Shown: positions 9,573-20,780 of the stretch, piece after piece
Position numbering within the stretch: position 1 is the first letter of the stretch
How the letters are laid out: every line of letters begins with the position of its first letter
Origin: Akebia trifoliata
Taxonomy: Eukaryota; Streptophyta; Magnoliopsida; Ranunculales; Lardizabalaceae
Reading direction: 5' to 3'
Assembly: GCA_017979445.1 (NCBI GenBank)
Contig: CM030711.1
Coordinates: 12,607,092 to 12,671,091 of the forward strand
DNA: 64,000 nucleotides
The notes under the pieces: model-generated
Database searches by the model: none
What the model was told of the DNA's origin: nothing
What the model saw: only the letters and a program-made list of their open reading frames with translations
Program-made: the position numbers and the translations under genes

Positions 9573-11305
9573 TGAAAGCGCCCTCGATCCGCGGGGTGCA
9601 CGGATTCGCTTTTGACTCTTGAGGTTTGGGAGTCGCCACCTAGTTATTGTGGTCTAGGAACCAAACTGACTCTAACATGGATAAAAAGAACTAATCTACC
9701 ACAAAAAATCTGAATTCGGGGATCATGTTACGGGGTTGGAAGGTGTTAGGCACCAACCCCGCCCGGCCAAAGTCGGTCTCTACTAACTTTCAAATATATC
9801 ACATTGCTAAAAACCTAGATAAAAATAAAAAAATTACATACCTTTCCGATAGCAAAGATTTTGTTCCCTCAGATCTGACAAAAAGAGCTCCTTGTACTGT
9901 ACTTCCTTGCTTCGTTCTGTCTCCGGATTTGACTTCGGATCTCCTAGATCAAGGTATCTCCTTATTTTTGGATCTGAACTCTTCAAGTTTGTTGCGGATT
10001 TGGAGGTGTTTTTGGAGGGATTTTAGGTGTTTTCTAGACTAAAATTGAAGGAGGGATGTTAGGTAAGGAGTTGGGACTCCAAAACTAGGGTTTATGGGGG
10101 GCTAGGGGAGCTTCTAGACCTACTTCTCTTAGGGTTTATGATTTGATACGAAAATAGGGTGTGAGCACCTCTATTTATAGAATTTTTTTAAGGTTGATTT
10201 GGATAGAGTTAGTGTTTAATTAGAGATCTTTTAATTAGAGTTGTGTTTTAGTTAAAATTGTTTTAGGTAGAATTGTGTTTTAATTAGAATTGTTTTAGGT
10301 AGAATTATTTTTAAGTTAGAACTCTATTAGATAGAGTTATTATTTAATTAGAATTCTATTATGACTTTTGGTCTTATTTGATTGACTTTTAATGTTTTGA
10401 CTTTAGTCTTAATTGATTGACTTTTAATATTTTGACTTCAGTCTTGCTTAATTGACTTTAATTTTGACTTTAGTCTCACTTGATTGACTTTAATACTTTG
10501 ACTACAGTCTTGCTTGATTGACTTTAAATTTTGGAGAACCCCCTTCCATTATTTCTTTAATTCTTTGGACCCCCAAATGGAGGGGTCCTTAAAGAAATAT
10601 CCCACGAACCCTCAACAATTTTACCTGAAAGTCCGATTGATCGATTTTTTAGGTTCAAAATTTTAAATTAATTTCATTAATGTTTCACTTTAATTATTTA
10701 ATGTTTTATTTATTAATTTCGAATTTTTTAATTATGAAAATTGTGAAATTACCTTTTGCCCCCGGAGAGGACTTTTCACGTTTTAAGTCGGTTTTTAATG
10801 TTCTAGGATGTTTTAGAATCGATTTTTCGTAAGGAATTCAATGGAAATATTATTTTGTGTCATTTATGAAGTTTTTTTGTGAAATGATTGTGAACTTTAT
10901 GAGGGGCATTTTCGTAATTTTGTCAAATTCTGTTAAAATTGGTGAAATGATTTATTTGGTTTCGATTTGTTATTTTATGTGTTCGAGAGAGTTTTCCTAA
11001 GCGTAACGTAGGCTCTAGGGTTGTTTTGAGGTTAGGGGTATTTTGGTAATTTGGTAATTTTTTAGTGATTTTTATCGTGAAGTTTCTTTTTGGTCTGCAA
11101 GATGATGATTTCTATGTTTCTGGGTCGTATTTTCCTAGCGTAGCGTGGTTTCTAAGGTTTTGTCAATTCGAGATACCTCATCCGGATTTCTGAAACACAT
11201 CTGGTAACAAAATAAAGCAACGGAATACACATCCATCATTGGGAATCATTGCAATCGGATTGACGAGTTGATTAATCAGGCGAGTGCAAAAATGGGGTGT
11301 CTACA
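9573..11305 (-). repeat. 5' LTR of E1 (1733 bp)
   Basis: In plus-strand view it starts TGAAAGCGCC next to the PBS and ends GTGTCTACA, so in element sense it runs TGTAGACACC to GGCGCTTTCA. It is homologous to 1-1564 and to the LTRs of E2. A minus-strand TATAAATA box lies at 10172-10179, and the stretch after it is the probable start of transcription. Confidence 0.85.
10172..10179 (-). promoter_or_regulatory. TATA box in the 5' LTR of E1
   Basis: The sequence on the minus strand is TATAAATA, followed by AGAGGTGCTCACACC. The matching E2 LTR has TATAAATA followed by AGGGCCTC at 34649-34656, which is the same context. Confidence 0.55.
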
Positions 11306-11308
11306 ATG

Positions 11309-11395
11309 ACGCTATTATCATGATGGACAACTCTGTTTACCCTGTTGAAAAAAAATGTAGTTGTTACCATCTAAGACAATGGAGCTAACACAATG
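11309..11395 (+). pseudogene. copia A fragment: protease/pre-integrase junction
   Basis: Reading from 11309 gives DAIIMMDNSVYPVEK. After a frame change within the run of A it continues as NVVVTI, stop, DNGANTM. This fits the stretch between protease and the GAG-pre-integrase domain of plant copia polyproteins. It ends at the MITE-like insertion and resumes at 11668. The fragment is too short for any activity. Confidence 0.55.
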
Positions 11396-11667
11396 TGAAA
11401 AAAACCCAAATTTGATGGCCTTAGATTGACAAATTTCATAAAATTCGATGGACTAAGAGGTTGAATTGTCATCGAATTTTTCATTGTCAAAATTTTTTTG
11501 ACGTGTTGAAATTATCAAATTAATAAAGGATAGGAGTAATTCAACATTTCTAAGCCATCAAATCTGGGACCATCAAGAATTTTGACGGACCTAGACCATC
11601 AAAATTCAGTTTGTAAAATTTGTGGGCCTTGGCCAGTCAATTTTTCTATCGAATTTTCTAGTTTTCA
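11396..11667. mobile_element. MITE-like insertion (~270 bp) in copia A
   Basis: Copia coding similarity stops just before and resumes just after this block. The flanks carry an imperfect duplication, cacaatgtg on the left (11389-11397) and cataatgtg on the right (11668-11676). The ends are loosely inverted (left tgaaaaaaaccc; right end, reverse complement, tgaaaactag). Inside are repeated phrases such as gatggcctta and gacggacctagaccatcaaa. A 9-10 bp duplication would fit a Mutator-like MITE, but the family is not certain. Confidence 0.55.
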
Positions 11668-13005
11668 CATAATGTGATCACATCACACTCAATAGTATTT
11701 TTCAAGTACCAAGCATGAAATAGAACCTCTTCTCCATTGCTAATGTGGTGGATTCTAGACATTATGTCTTATTCGACCCCAAAGATGTGAAATTCCTTCG
11801 GAATATTTTAGAGTTGAAGGCGGACATCGTTCATACAGGTACAAGAGTTAAAGATTTATTTGTTTTATCTTTGACTACCTCCTATGTTAATAGTATGAGT
11901 TCAAATGATGGAGTATCATATTTATATGCCAAATTGGGGAACCTTAGCATGGACAAATTGAAAGTCAAGGTGCTGAAAAATTTGATGAATAAATTGCCCA
12001 AATTAACTTCATTTGGTTATGGAGGTGTGTGTGAAAGTTGTCGATATGGTAAGGCACATCGCCTTCCATTTGACAAGTCTTATTCTAAGTGTAAGGCCCC
12101 ATTGGAGTTTATCCATAGTGATTTTATAGGACATTGTAACACATTTTCATATTTGGGCTTCTGTTATATGTTATTTTTTGAGGATGATTTCACAATATAT
12201 ACATACATTTATTTTGCTAAAGAGAAGTTAGAAGTATTTTTAAAGTTTAAATAGTTTAAAATGATAGTTGAAGGTGTCATTGAGAAAAAGATTATGAGAT
12301 TGAGGACAGATAATGGTGGTAAATTTACTTCCAATGACTTCTTTTCGTTTTATCGGGCAAATTGTATTAAAAGAAAGTTATCTTGTACCTATACACTTCA
12401 ACAAAATGAGATGGCCGAAATAAATATTAGGCACATCGTTGAGACTTGTAAAAGTTGACTACATGCAAAGAATTTGCCCAAGGCCTTAGGGGCGGAGGGT
12501 ATAGCATGTATAACTTATGCAATTAATAAGGTGCCTCTTAACCCGATTAATATGAGATCTCCCTATGAGTTGATAATTGGAAAGAATCCTAGTGTTAAGC
12601 ATTCTGAAGTATTTGGGTCCATTTGTTTTGTTCATGTATAGATAAAACGTGATCAAAATTGGATGCTAAGGTAAAGAAATGCATTTTCATTGGTTATGAT
12701 GAAAAAAAGAAAGGTTGGAAGTGCATAGATTCCAAAACCCATAATTTTGTGATTTTTTGGGATATTGTATTTGATGAAATTTCATCATATTATAAGGATG
12801 ATTGTGCTGCCATTGGAAGAAACACTAATATTCACATTAAGTCTCAAAATGAAATTAGCTTACCTATGAACTCAAGTGTTCATATGATGCCCAATGGCTC
12901 AATTTCTTCGTCTGCAGGAGAACAATGTGATAGAGGGAATAAAATTGATTGTCATGAGTTGGATGGGCAGCAAAATTATAATAATACAAGAAAAGTGAAT
13001 AATGT
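11668..13005 (+). pseudogene. copia A fragment: GAG-pre-integrase and integrase
   Basis: Translation in pieces gives ITLNSIFQVPSMK, stop, then from 11745 a 169-codon frame with LGNLSMDKLK and VCESCRYGKAHRLPFDKS (the pre-integrase zinc-binding part), and HSDFIGHCNTFSYLGFCYML, the start of the integrase core with its first Asp. The next frame (12261-12458) has LRTDNGGKF with the second catalytic Asp and a degraded NEMAEINIRHIVE with the Glu. A third part (12659-13033) has KLDAKVKKCIFIGYDEKKKGWKC from the integrase C-terminal region. Stops at 12252, 12456 and near 12640 break the gene. Similarity ends at the gypsy LTR terminus at 13006. Confidence 0.8.
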
Positions 13006-13205
13006 TGAAATCGCCTCGATCTTTTTTCACTAAATAGTTTAAAGGAGTCCAATTGGTAAATGGAGATTTTTTGAGAAATGGGAGTCACCACATAGTTTAG
13101 GTATAGGAACTAAAAATTACTCCAAATGGATATGGATTGGTCCACGAATCAGAGAAGTGGGTAAGGGGTCAGATTACGGATTTTAGAATGTGGTGCCCCG
13201 CCAAA
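13006..13205 (-). repeat. left part of a gypsy LTR inserted in copia A
   Basis: It begins TGAAATCGCCTCGATC, matching the E1 LTR start TGAAAGCGCCCTCGATC. It shares gggagtc.ccacatagttt, the stretch before tggtgcc, and ccccgcca with the E1 LTR at 9573-9765. It is interrupted after about 200 bases by a different repeat. Together with the stretch ending at 21640 it looks like a solo LTR that later received other insertions. The flanks aatgt (13001-13005) and agtgc (21641-21645) could be a decayed duplication. Confidence 0.6.
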
Positions 13206-15769
13206 CGCTAACACAAAATCCCATGTCAGATCTCGAGACACAAGGTGGTACTTCAAAATTTCGGCATGGTCTCCTCTGTTTATGTTACCATTCTAAGGCG
13301 TTCAACCTGCACCTGATAAACGACATACAATCCTACATATATACATATAAAAATATAATACTAGCGGAAGCCTATATACATCTAATAACGTACGATAGAT
13401 CAGAGTGCGGAAGAAGAAATTTATATACGAGATTATACAAAAATTTCTCATTCTAACAAAAGTCTTATTGCTCAGAACAAAATCTATAATACTCTTGGAC
13501 AAATCGACACCACTAGGGGGTATAACCCCAATACTCACTAAGTGACGGATTCTGACAGTTTATCTGACCCACCAGATGATTCTTACTCATTTTCTACACC
13601 TATCTCACCAAGCTTCGGATCTGAAACTAAAAAAAATAGAGAATGAAAGGGTGAGTAACAATGGTTACCAAGTAAGGAAGAAAATAATTTCTACCAATAA
13701 CCACTTCTAACATGAACGAATAAGCATACTAAATCATTTTAACATATATAAAGTTTTACTGAATAAACTACGATTAATTAGTATATATAGCCAGGGATAA
13801 GCAATTAAACATTTTAAAACTCACATTACATCGATCAGCAATACTCACTATAACATTTTCCTTTTATATAAATCTAATTTGTTAAATGAAAACATTATAT
13901 TTTTGTATAAACATGCATTTCATTTTATATATCAAAATAAGGCAACAGATATATAATACACAATGGTGGAGTACTGGAATTAGAGAGTTGGGATTCACGA
14001 ATGGATCGCTCTCAGTTAGGACATGATATTTTATAATAAAGTAATAGTTCCTGATCTTGTAGGTGGTCGCTGTTTACCGCACTTGTGGGATCATTTATCC
14101 GGCTCAGGCTAGCCATTTGACGTAACCGTAAGTAATGGGTTTCTTTTCGATGTGTCAGAACATTCGACTATTATAAATTGTAAGTGATCACTGACTAATC
14201 ATCTTTGTCTATGCCTTTCATGCGTGCATGTGATTCCCAAATATACAAACCATTCGTATACGACCACCTTTACATTACAAGTTCACTGGTAAATATAGAG
14301 GGGAGTTAACCCGGATTCTAGTTGTGACTCCACTCTCATACGCGTCTCATACCACGTATGAGCTTGGTGGTCCCTACCGTACATCCCTGGATAGTCCACC
14401 ACTCTGGATGATATGACGCATTATCCCTTTAGGCATTCCTAACGTGCAATTGTGGTCACCCGACATAAAATAGATAACGGAACAGAAAAGTAAACAATGC
14501 CTTGCGCTAACAGAAAGTAAATAAACATGCAACCAGTAATATTATCCCTAGATATCCGTTCACCAACCTACACATAACACAACAATGTAAAATGCAGACA
14601 TCACCCCTCAGGTATGACTCTGACATTTTACTGTTTCATACCCTTTTTCTATTTTTTCAATTTTTAAAATTTTCAATCACTCAAACAAAATATCCACTTT
14701 CTGATATTCATCAACTCAATATAAGTTCATTGAATATTAAATCATTTTTTCAACTATAAAATTTATTTTTATTAATAACATTGGAAAAGTACAAAACTTA
14801 TATCAAAACGGGGTCCGAACGATGCACAAGATCCAACTGATGGAAATAACCCAGTGAAATATCCTACCCACATATAATTTGTTATAAAATACAATAAAAC
14901 ATATCAAATATGCAAGTTCTGAAGTGAATTTTGAAATAATCAATTGAATTCTATATTTTTGGAAACACATCACAAATTTTTAATAAAATTTTAAATGTAA
15001 TTTTCACAATGTACGATTACTAATAGAAATTAAGAGTTCCTTACAATCTCTATGTGACGGAATTGAAGCGCGTACATGGAAATCGAGGTGATCGATATGG
15101 AAATTGAGACGGTTTGAACTTTGAGACGACTGATTTTCGAATCTAACCCTGTGGTTTCAAAGATCTCGACGCCGTCGTCTTTTCTCCCTTCTAACTGGTG
15201 AAATCCGAGGTCAAAGTTTCGAAATCCCCGTATATAAATACGACTGATTTTTAACAATACGGGATGAAAAAGAAAGTGAAACGAAAACATACTTTATCCT
15301 CAACTCAAGTAGATTTACAAAGAGAATTTTGCATTTTGAGACCTCAACATATACCAAAATTTAATGAGTTAACCCATACATTTTGAATTTAAAAAAAAAA
15401 ATCAATTTTAAGTCCCCACTTGCATCAAAATCAGAGAGTCAACTTGCATATTTTTAATCAAGGAGATTTGGTTTTTTTTTAATCTCCAAGTATACTAAAA
15501 TTAGTGAGTTGATTCTTTTTGTCTTTTCTTTATTGAAAACTACTTTTCTACTCTACTCAATATTCCTCAACAATTAGTCTACTCGGCCATCTTTAAAAAA
15601 AAACAATTGAATCGACCCAACATCCCAAAAATCAATTATTCGACTCATGATTTTGATTTATGCACGAAAACAGTGAGTTAAGATAGAGAAGGGATAAAAT
15701 AACAATGCCTCAAAGATTTGTAAAATAACTCTTCTAAGCATTGGTATTTTTTAACCTAAAGTATTCTCT
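13206..15769. repeat. LTR-type dispersed repeat, copy 1
   Basis: Parts of 13500-15300 resemble 48600-50453. For example, gttcactggtaaatatagag...ggagttaacccgga at 14280 corresponds to gttcactggtaaaaataagaagg at 48680, and the stretch on Catac...acgta/acata..gag about 50 bases later is shared. Phrases such as gaatgaaagggtgagtaac and a minus-strand TATA-like run near 15232-15238 suggest the LTR of a large gypsy element, possibly of the Del/Tekay type, read on the minus strand. The segment 15300-15769 is A/T-rich and I recognise nothing in it. No protein-coding region is supported. Confidence 0.45.
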
Positions 15770-16034
15770 TAATAGGATATCTCCGGATTATTCTTGATTA
15801 TTCTTGACTTACTAGATTATTCCTATAATCTTCTAGATTAGGATAGTTGGGACTTTCTAGAGTATTTTTATAATCTTCTAGATTAGGATAGTTGTGACTT
15901 TCTAGATTATTCTTACAATCTTCTAGAATAGGATAATTGAGACTTTCTAGATTATTCTTGTAAAGCCTATAAATACCCTATTGGGGCATTTGTAATAATC
16001 ATCTAAGAATTCTCAATCAAATAAGATCCTTACA
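15770..16034 (+). repeat. 5' LTR of copia B (265 bp)
   Basis: It starts TAATAGGATATCTC and ends CCTTACA. It contains three tandem copies of a ~50-bp unit (ttctagattattcttataatc and gattaggata), one more than the 3' LTR. A TATAAATA box lies at 15968-15975, and the LTR end is set by the PBS that follows. Both LTRs start TA rather than the usual TG. Confidence 0.85.
15968..15975 (+). promoter_or_regulatory. TATA box in the 5' LTR of copia B
   Basis: TATAAATA occurs in gcctataaataccc and is also present in the 3' LTR near 19698-19705. It lies about 65 bases before the LTR end, which is a normal place for a short copia LTR. Confidence 0.5.
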
Positions 16035-16048
16035 TGGTATTAGAGCCT
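16035..16048 (+). other. primer binding site of copia B
   Basis: TGGTATTAGAGCCT immediately follows the LTR. It differs by one base from TGGTATCAGAGC, the usual initiator tRNA-Met site of plant copia elements. Confidence 0.75.
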
Positions 16049-16119
16049 CAAGGCTAACGCCACCCATTTCTTAACGCTAGCCGATCACACCTCCACCACA
16101 AAAAATTTCTTTCTAAGTC

Positions 16120-17100
16120 ATGGCCTCACTCCAACCACATCGTCATCAACCACCCCCACCCCACCGTCATTAATTCTCTAGACAACACCACACACCTCAT
16201 TGTTATTAATGTTTCGGCACAAGCACCTCTAAAACTCACATCCACAAAGTACACCGCATGGAGGCTCTAATTTCAAACGCTTCTCATCGGCTACGACTTA
16301 CTCGGGTTTATTGATGGAACAAAGCCATGTTCACCTTCCACCATCATGCAAAACGGTGTCTCATCGCCCAATCCCGATTATCTCCTATGGATCCGTCAAG
16401 ACCAACTCTTGCTCAACGCCATCATCAGTTCTGTCAAACCGTCACTAATCCCATTCATTGTTACTGCAAAAACATGCTATGATGCTTGGACGACTCTTTT
16501 CAACACCTATGCTAAGACGACTCACGGTACCATTCTTGATCTCAAGGGCCTCCTTAACAACCCCGTCAAAGGTACTCAGTCTATCACTGAGTATATGCAA
16601 GGTATCAAAACCACTGTTGATGAACTAGCCCTTATGAACGTCTCGGTTGATTCTGAAGATCTCGTCATGAAAATTCTTAATTGCCTTGACGAGAATTATA
16701 AAGAACTCTCTAATACTATTCAAGCATGAGAAACATCCATCTCTTTCGATGAGCTACATGAGAAACTGCTAAACCATGAAGCACAACTGGCGGCCAAAAC
16801 AGATTCATCTTCTCCTATCCCTGCCACGGCTTTTCCTGCTACTCGGTCTTCCCCACAGAGTTATGCTTCATCCCCCTAACCATCGCGTGGTCTTCCCAGC
16901 TCCTTTAACCAAACTCGCGGTCAGTCAGCCCGATCGTCACACGCCTCCTTGACATCTCGGCCTCCATTTCCCGTCGACAATCAAGGACAACGCCCGTATC
17001 TCAGTCGCTACTAGTTGTGTGAACAACACGGCCATTTCGCAAAACGTTGTTCCATTTTCAAGCATATTCCATAGACTCCCACTATCCAACAATCACGTCC
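16120..17100 (+). pseudogene. gag: copia B gag (UBN2 type), broken
   Basis: Gag forms the particle that carries the element RNA. The start ATG at 16120 opens only a short frame. The gag body continues in another frame with SLDNTTHLIVINVSAQ and TSTKYTAWRL followed by a TAA that replaces a probable Gln codon. From 16346 a 127-codon frame has DYLLWIRQDQLLLNAIISSV, KTCYDAWTTLF, GTILDLKGLL and ITEYMQGIKTTVDELALM, the UBN2/gag-polypeptide domain of copia elements. It ends with a stop at 16727-16729 followed by ETSISFDELHEKLLNHEAQL. A degraded zinc knuckle lies near 17015-17050 (CEQHGHFAKRCS-like). Several independent breaks make it non-functional. Confidence 0.8.
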
Positions 17101-19321
17101 CCGGCTTCGTCCAGCCTATACGGCGCCAAGTGCTCAAACGGCCACTCATCAATCAGCTTCTTCAACACCATCTGCATGGATCCTAGACTCGGGTGCTTCT
17201 CATCACGTAACTACTGATCTTGCGAACCTTTTGCTTCACTCTCCTTATGATGGTCTTGATGACATTGTCATCGGTAATTGTAAAGGCCTGATCATCACTC
17301 ATACTGGCTCCCTAAACCTACCCACTTCATCCTCATTATACTTCCCAAATACTCTTTATGTTCCAACTATGATAAAAAATCTTATCTTTGTCTCCCAATT
17401 ATGTAATACTAACAATGGTGTTGTTGTCTTTTCCATGTCTGGCTTTGAGGTGAAGGATTGTCAAACGGGGGCCCTTCTTCTCCAAGGACCACATAACGAT
17501 GAAGTTTATTATTGGCTGGTCACGATGGGCTCGTCAGCTCCACCACGTGCTCTCTTGTCTGTCACTCACTCCCTGTCTTTGTGGCATTCCCATCTTGGTC
17601 ACCCATCCCACAAAATTATTCGTCATTTAACCTCATCTAATATTTTTTCTTTATCTTTCCATCTTCTATCAAACTTTTCTTGTAATTCTTGCAAAATTAA
17701 TAAAAGTCACAAGCTTTCGTTTTATGAATCTACCCTTTCATCTTCAACACCCCTTGAATTAATTTTTTCTGATGTGTGGTCTTCTCCTGTTCTCTCCGTT
17801 GATGGATTTAAGTACTATGTTGTTTTTGTTGACCACTTTACTAAGTATATATGGTTATATCTTCTAAGGCGAAAAGCAGATGTTCTTGAAACCTTTGTCA
17901 AATTTAAGTCTCTTGTGGAAAACTACTTCAAAACTAAAATAGTTACCTTATACATAAACAACGGGGCTGAATATATTGCACTCTGTTCCTTTCTTGCATC
18001 TAGTGGGATTACACATCTCACAACACCTCCACATACTTCCGAACACAATGGCTTTTCAGAACGTCGACATAGTCATATTGTCGATATCGATTTCACCCTC
18101 CTCCATCATGCGTCCATCCATTTTACTTTTTGGCCCTTTGCTTTTGCCATAGCTACCTACCTCATCAACCGCATGCCCAAATCCAATCTCTCCATGATGT
18201 CTTCATTTGAAAATTTTTTTGGTTATCCCCTTAACTTTCAAAAGCTTCGTGTCTTCGGTTGCCAGCGTTACCCATGGTTGCGTCCGTATACCACTCATAA
18301 ATTAGAACATCGATCTCGTGCTTGTGTCTTTCTAGGCTACTCCTTAACACAAAGTGCATATATCTACTATGATCAATCTTCTTCCAAAATATTTACTTCT
18401 CGTCATGTTGAGTTCGTCAAAGACGTTTTTCCATTTTCCATGCCCGTCTCATTTGTCCCACCCTCGAGTCCTTCGTCATCTTCCTCTCTTTTCTTTAAAG
18501 TCCCGTCTACCTCACGTGGTGGTACTACCAGTTCATCTCTCTTGCTCAATGATGAACCCTCATCCTCGGTCTCGTTCATGGCCTTCAACGATGATTCCTT
18601 ACCACTTAGCTCTTCCTCTGTCCCTCCCATTCCCCCGATCACCTCCACCTTGCCCAAATCCATCTCCAATAGCCACCCTATCCTCACCCGCTCCAAAAAT
18701 AACATTCACAAGCCGAACCCCAAGTATTGCCTTATATCTTCCCATCCACTTACTGATTTTAAGCCCACGAGTGTAACTCAAGCCCTTACTAATCCACGAT
18801 GGCACTCTGTTATGTCCACTGAGTTTGATGCCTTCCTTCAAAATGGTACATGGGATCTTGTTCCTTCTAGTGGCTCGCAGAATATAGTTGGTTGTAAATG
18901 GGTGTTTCGAATCAAGCACAATCATGATGGATCTATTGACAAATACAAAGCGCTCCTTGTTGCCAAAGGTTTTCACCAACGACCCAACATTGATTACTAT
19001 GACACTTTCAGCCCGATTGTTAAGCCCACTACTGTTCATCTTGTTTTGAGTTTGGCACTGTCACGCGGATGGGCTCTTCGATAACTTGACGTCAATAATG
19101 CTTTCCTCCATGGTCATCTTGATGAAGAGGTCTATATGGCACAGCCACCTGGCTTTATTGATGCCAATTTTCCCTCTTATGTTTGCAAACTCAAGAAAGC
19201 CATCTACGGTCTTAAGCAAGCACCTCAGGCATGGTATCAAGAACTTCGTAGCTTTTTGCTTCAATTGGGCTTTGTTCATGCCCAGTCGGACACGTCTCTC
19301 TTTGTGTTCAACTTCAATTGA
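17101..19321 (+). pseudogene. pol: copia B pol: protease, integrase, N-terminal RT
   Basis: Near 17175 the sequence reads [13 protein letters not shown], the aspartic protease active site. From 17231 a 617-codon frame carries [13 protein letters not shown] and [12 protein letters not shown] (pre-integrase zinc motif), then the integrase core. Its catalytic residues are D in FSDVW, N in LYINNGAEY where Asp is expected, and E in [13 protein letters not shown] begins [14 protein letters not shown] and [10 protein letters not shown] and is cut by TAA at 19082-19084 (probable Gln codon). It resumes with [20 protein letters not shown] and [13 protein letters not shown] up to VFNFN at 19318. The YVDD catalytic box and the rest of RT are deleted. 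The Asp-to-Asn change in integrase and the missing RT palm make the element incapable of its own transposition. Confidence 0.85.
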
Positions 19322-19547
19322 ACTTCGCGTAACGTACCTTTATACTAATCTCATTTTTTACTCTCGCATAAAGCACATTTCCATTGATTATCATTTTGTC
19401 CGGGATCTTGTTCAACGCTCTATGCTTCGCGTGTCTCACGTTTCTTCCACTAATCAGCTTGCCGACGCTCTTACAAAGCCTCTTTCTCGGACTCGATTGC
19501 GTGACTTAGTTTTCAAGATTGGTGTCTCCTCTGGATCACCATCTTAA
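19322..19547 (+). pseudogene. copia B RNase H C-terminal remnant
   Basis: The frame ending at 19547 gives SRIKHISIDYHFVRDLVQ and HVSSTNQLADALTKPL, the end of copia RNase H. It follows directly on RT residues that precede YVDD by about 15 aa, so several hundred codons are missing at ~19320. The frame on the far side of the join differs from that of RT. The PPT and 3' LTR follow within 10 bases. Confidence 0.8.
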
Positions 19548-19554
19548 GGGGGTC

Positions 19555-19764
19555 TAATAGGATATCTCTGGATTATTCTGGACTTACTAGATTATTCCTG
19601 TAATCTTCTAGATTAGGATAGTTGGGACTTTATAGATTATTCTTATAATCTTCTAGATTAGGATAATTGTGACTTTCTAGATTATTCTTATAATGCCTAT
19701 AAATACCCTATTGGGGCATTTGTAATAACCATCTAAGAATTCTCAATCAAATAAGATCCTTACA
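19555..19764 (+). repeat. 3' LTR of copia B (210 bp)
   Basis: It matches the 5' LTR apart from scattered changes and one missing ~50-bp internal unit. It is preceded by aaggggg and followed by the tctct duplication. Confidence 0.85.
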
Positions 19765-19769
19765 TCTCT

Positions 19770-20780
19770 TTGTTAAGCCAATTTGTTCTTTACTATTTTC
19801 CATTATACTTGAAACGAACACATAATTAGTAATATTATTCTAAAAAGAAAAATGAAAAGCCCACCTATAAACATCATCAGTTTTTATCCTCATGTAACGT
19901 TAAGGGAAGGGGTTGATGTGAATATCCTTCAAAACTTGAGCATCTGTGTGAGATTATAGATGGATTGATGTGAGGCTGAGTCTAAAGGGAGACATATTGA
20001 GTGACTCCTGTGATGTCTGTTGTCAACGCAAATAAATGTGGGGAGATAGGGTGCTGGTATCGGGTTAAAGAGAGGGAGAGAAGGGACTTGGTGAAGATGG
20101 AATGAAGCAGAGAGGGGCTGCTGTGAAGAATAAGAGGGTTGAGAGATGGACTTGGGTAAAACATGAGGGAGATGAAGACTGAGAGGGGGATGTTGTAGGT
20201 GCTGCTATGATGGGTTACGAAGAAGAAGGGGCTGTTACGTGCGCTGGTTATAGAGATGTGTGTTAATGACTGGCCCTAATGGAAGAGAAGATGGAAGGGG
20301 AAGATGAAGTGGCGGGGGTTAATCAGGTGTGCAGTTGAGGAAGGAGATGATGGAGGAGAAGTCTAAGGCGTGATGGACTAGGAAAAAAGACGATGGATGA
20401 GAGGTTGGAGGCATGATGGACTAGAGAAGAAGATGATGGAGGAGAGGGCCCTCTATTCTTCCTCTTTCTTTTTTTATTTTATTTTATTTTTTTGTCAACG
20501 TCTTCCCCCCTTCTTGTGGCTACTATCCCTCCTTTTGTAAGAGTAAGTTTTCTCTTTTTCTTTTTCTATTCATTCTCTTTTTTATTATTGATTCTTTCTT
20601 TTTATTTTTTTATTTCTTCTTTGACCAAATCAAAGAGAGAATATTATTCTCTTTCTATTTGAGTTTAAATGAAAAAAAAGAAAGGAAGTATAATCCCATG
20701 CTTCGTGACTCACGCCTCTCCCATATCTCAATGTTGGTTAAATTCACCGATCGGTTGATGAGTTCGATTTTGAATTTTGA
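19770..20780. other. purine-skewed non-coding stretch
   Basis: From about 19960 to 20460 the plus strand is rich in G and A with repeated phrases such as gatgatggaggagaag and catgatggactag. It is followed by a T-rich run to ~20640. It lies inside the insertion that splits copia A and may be LTR or other non-coding retroelement sequence. No gene is supported. Confidence 0.35.

Larger units (their letters stand above)
1..11305 (-). mobile_element. E1: gag-only Tat/Ogre-like Ty3/gypsy LTR retrotransposon
   Basis: Two near-identical long repeats bracket this segment: positions 1-1564 match 9748-11305, with about 2-3% mismatch by eye over the first 200 bases, so the insertion looks fairly young. 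The LTR edges, PBS and PPT all place the element on the minus strand, with 5' LTR on the right, gag in the middle and the 3' LTR running off the left edge of the window. About 8 kb of internal sequence holds one broken gag gene and no protease, RT, RNase H or integrase that I can recognise. The PBS resembles the tRNA-Arg type I associate with Ogre elements (knowledge of the family, not verified here). The right edge joins directly to copia A coding sequence, so E1 probably inserted into copia A; the matching left flank and the TSD are outside the window. Confidence 0.85.
15770..19764 (+). mobile_element. copia B: complete but defective Ty1/copia element, TSD tctct
   Basis: Two LTRs (15770-16034 and 19555-19764) flank gag and pol remnants in the plus orientation. 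A perfect 5-bp target duplication, tctct, stands at 15765-15769 and 19765-19769. A PBS like the tRNA-Met type follows the 5' LTR and a PPT (cttaaggggg) precedes the 3' LTR. At 4.0 kb it is shorter than usual for copia because RT and RNase H are joined by a deletion. Confidence 0.9.

Noticed and set aside
18354..19039. Frames overlapping copia B pol on both strands (18354-18776, 18403-18705, 18599-19039)
   Set aside because: They are shadows of the pol frame in a Ser/Pro-rich linker.
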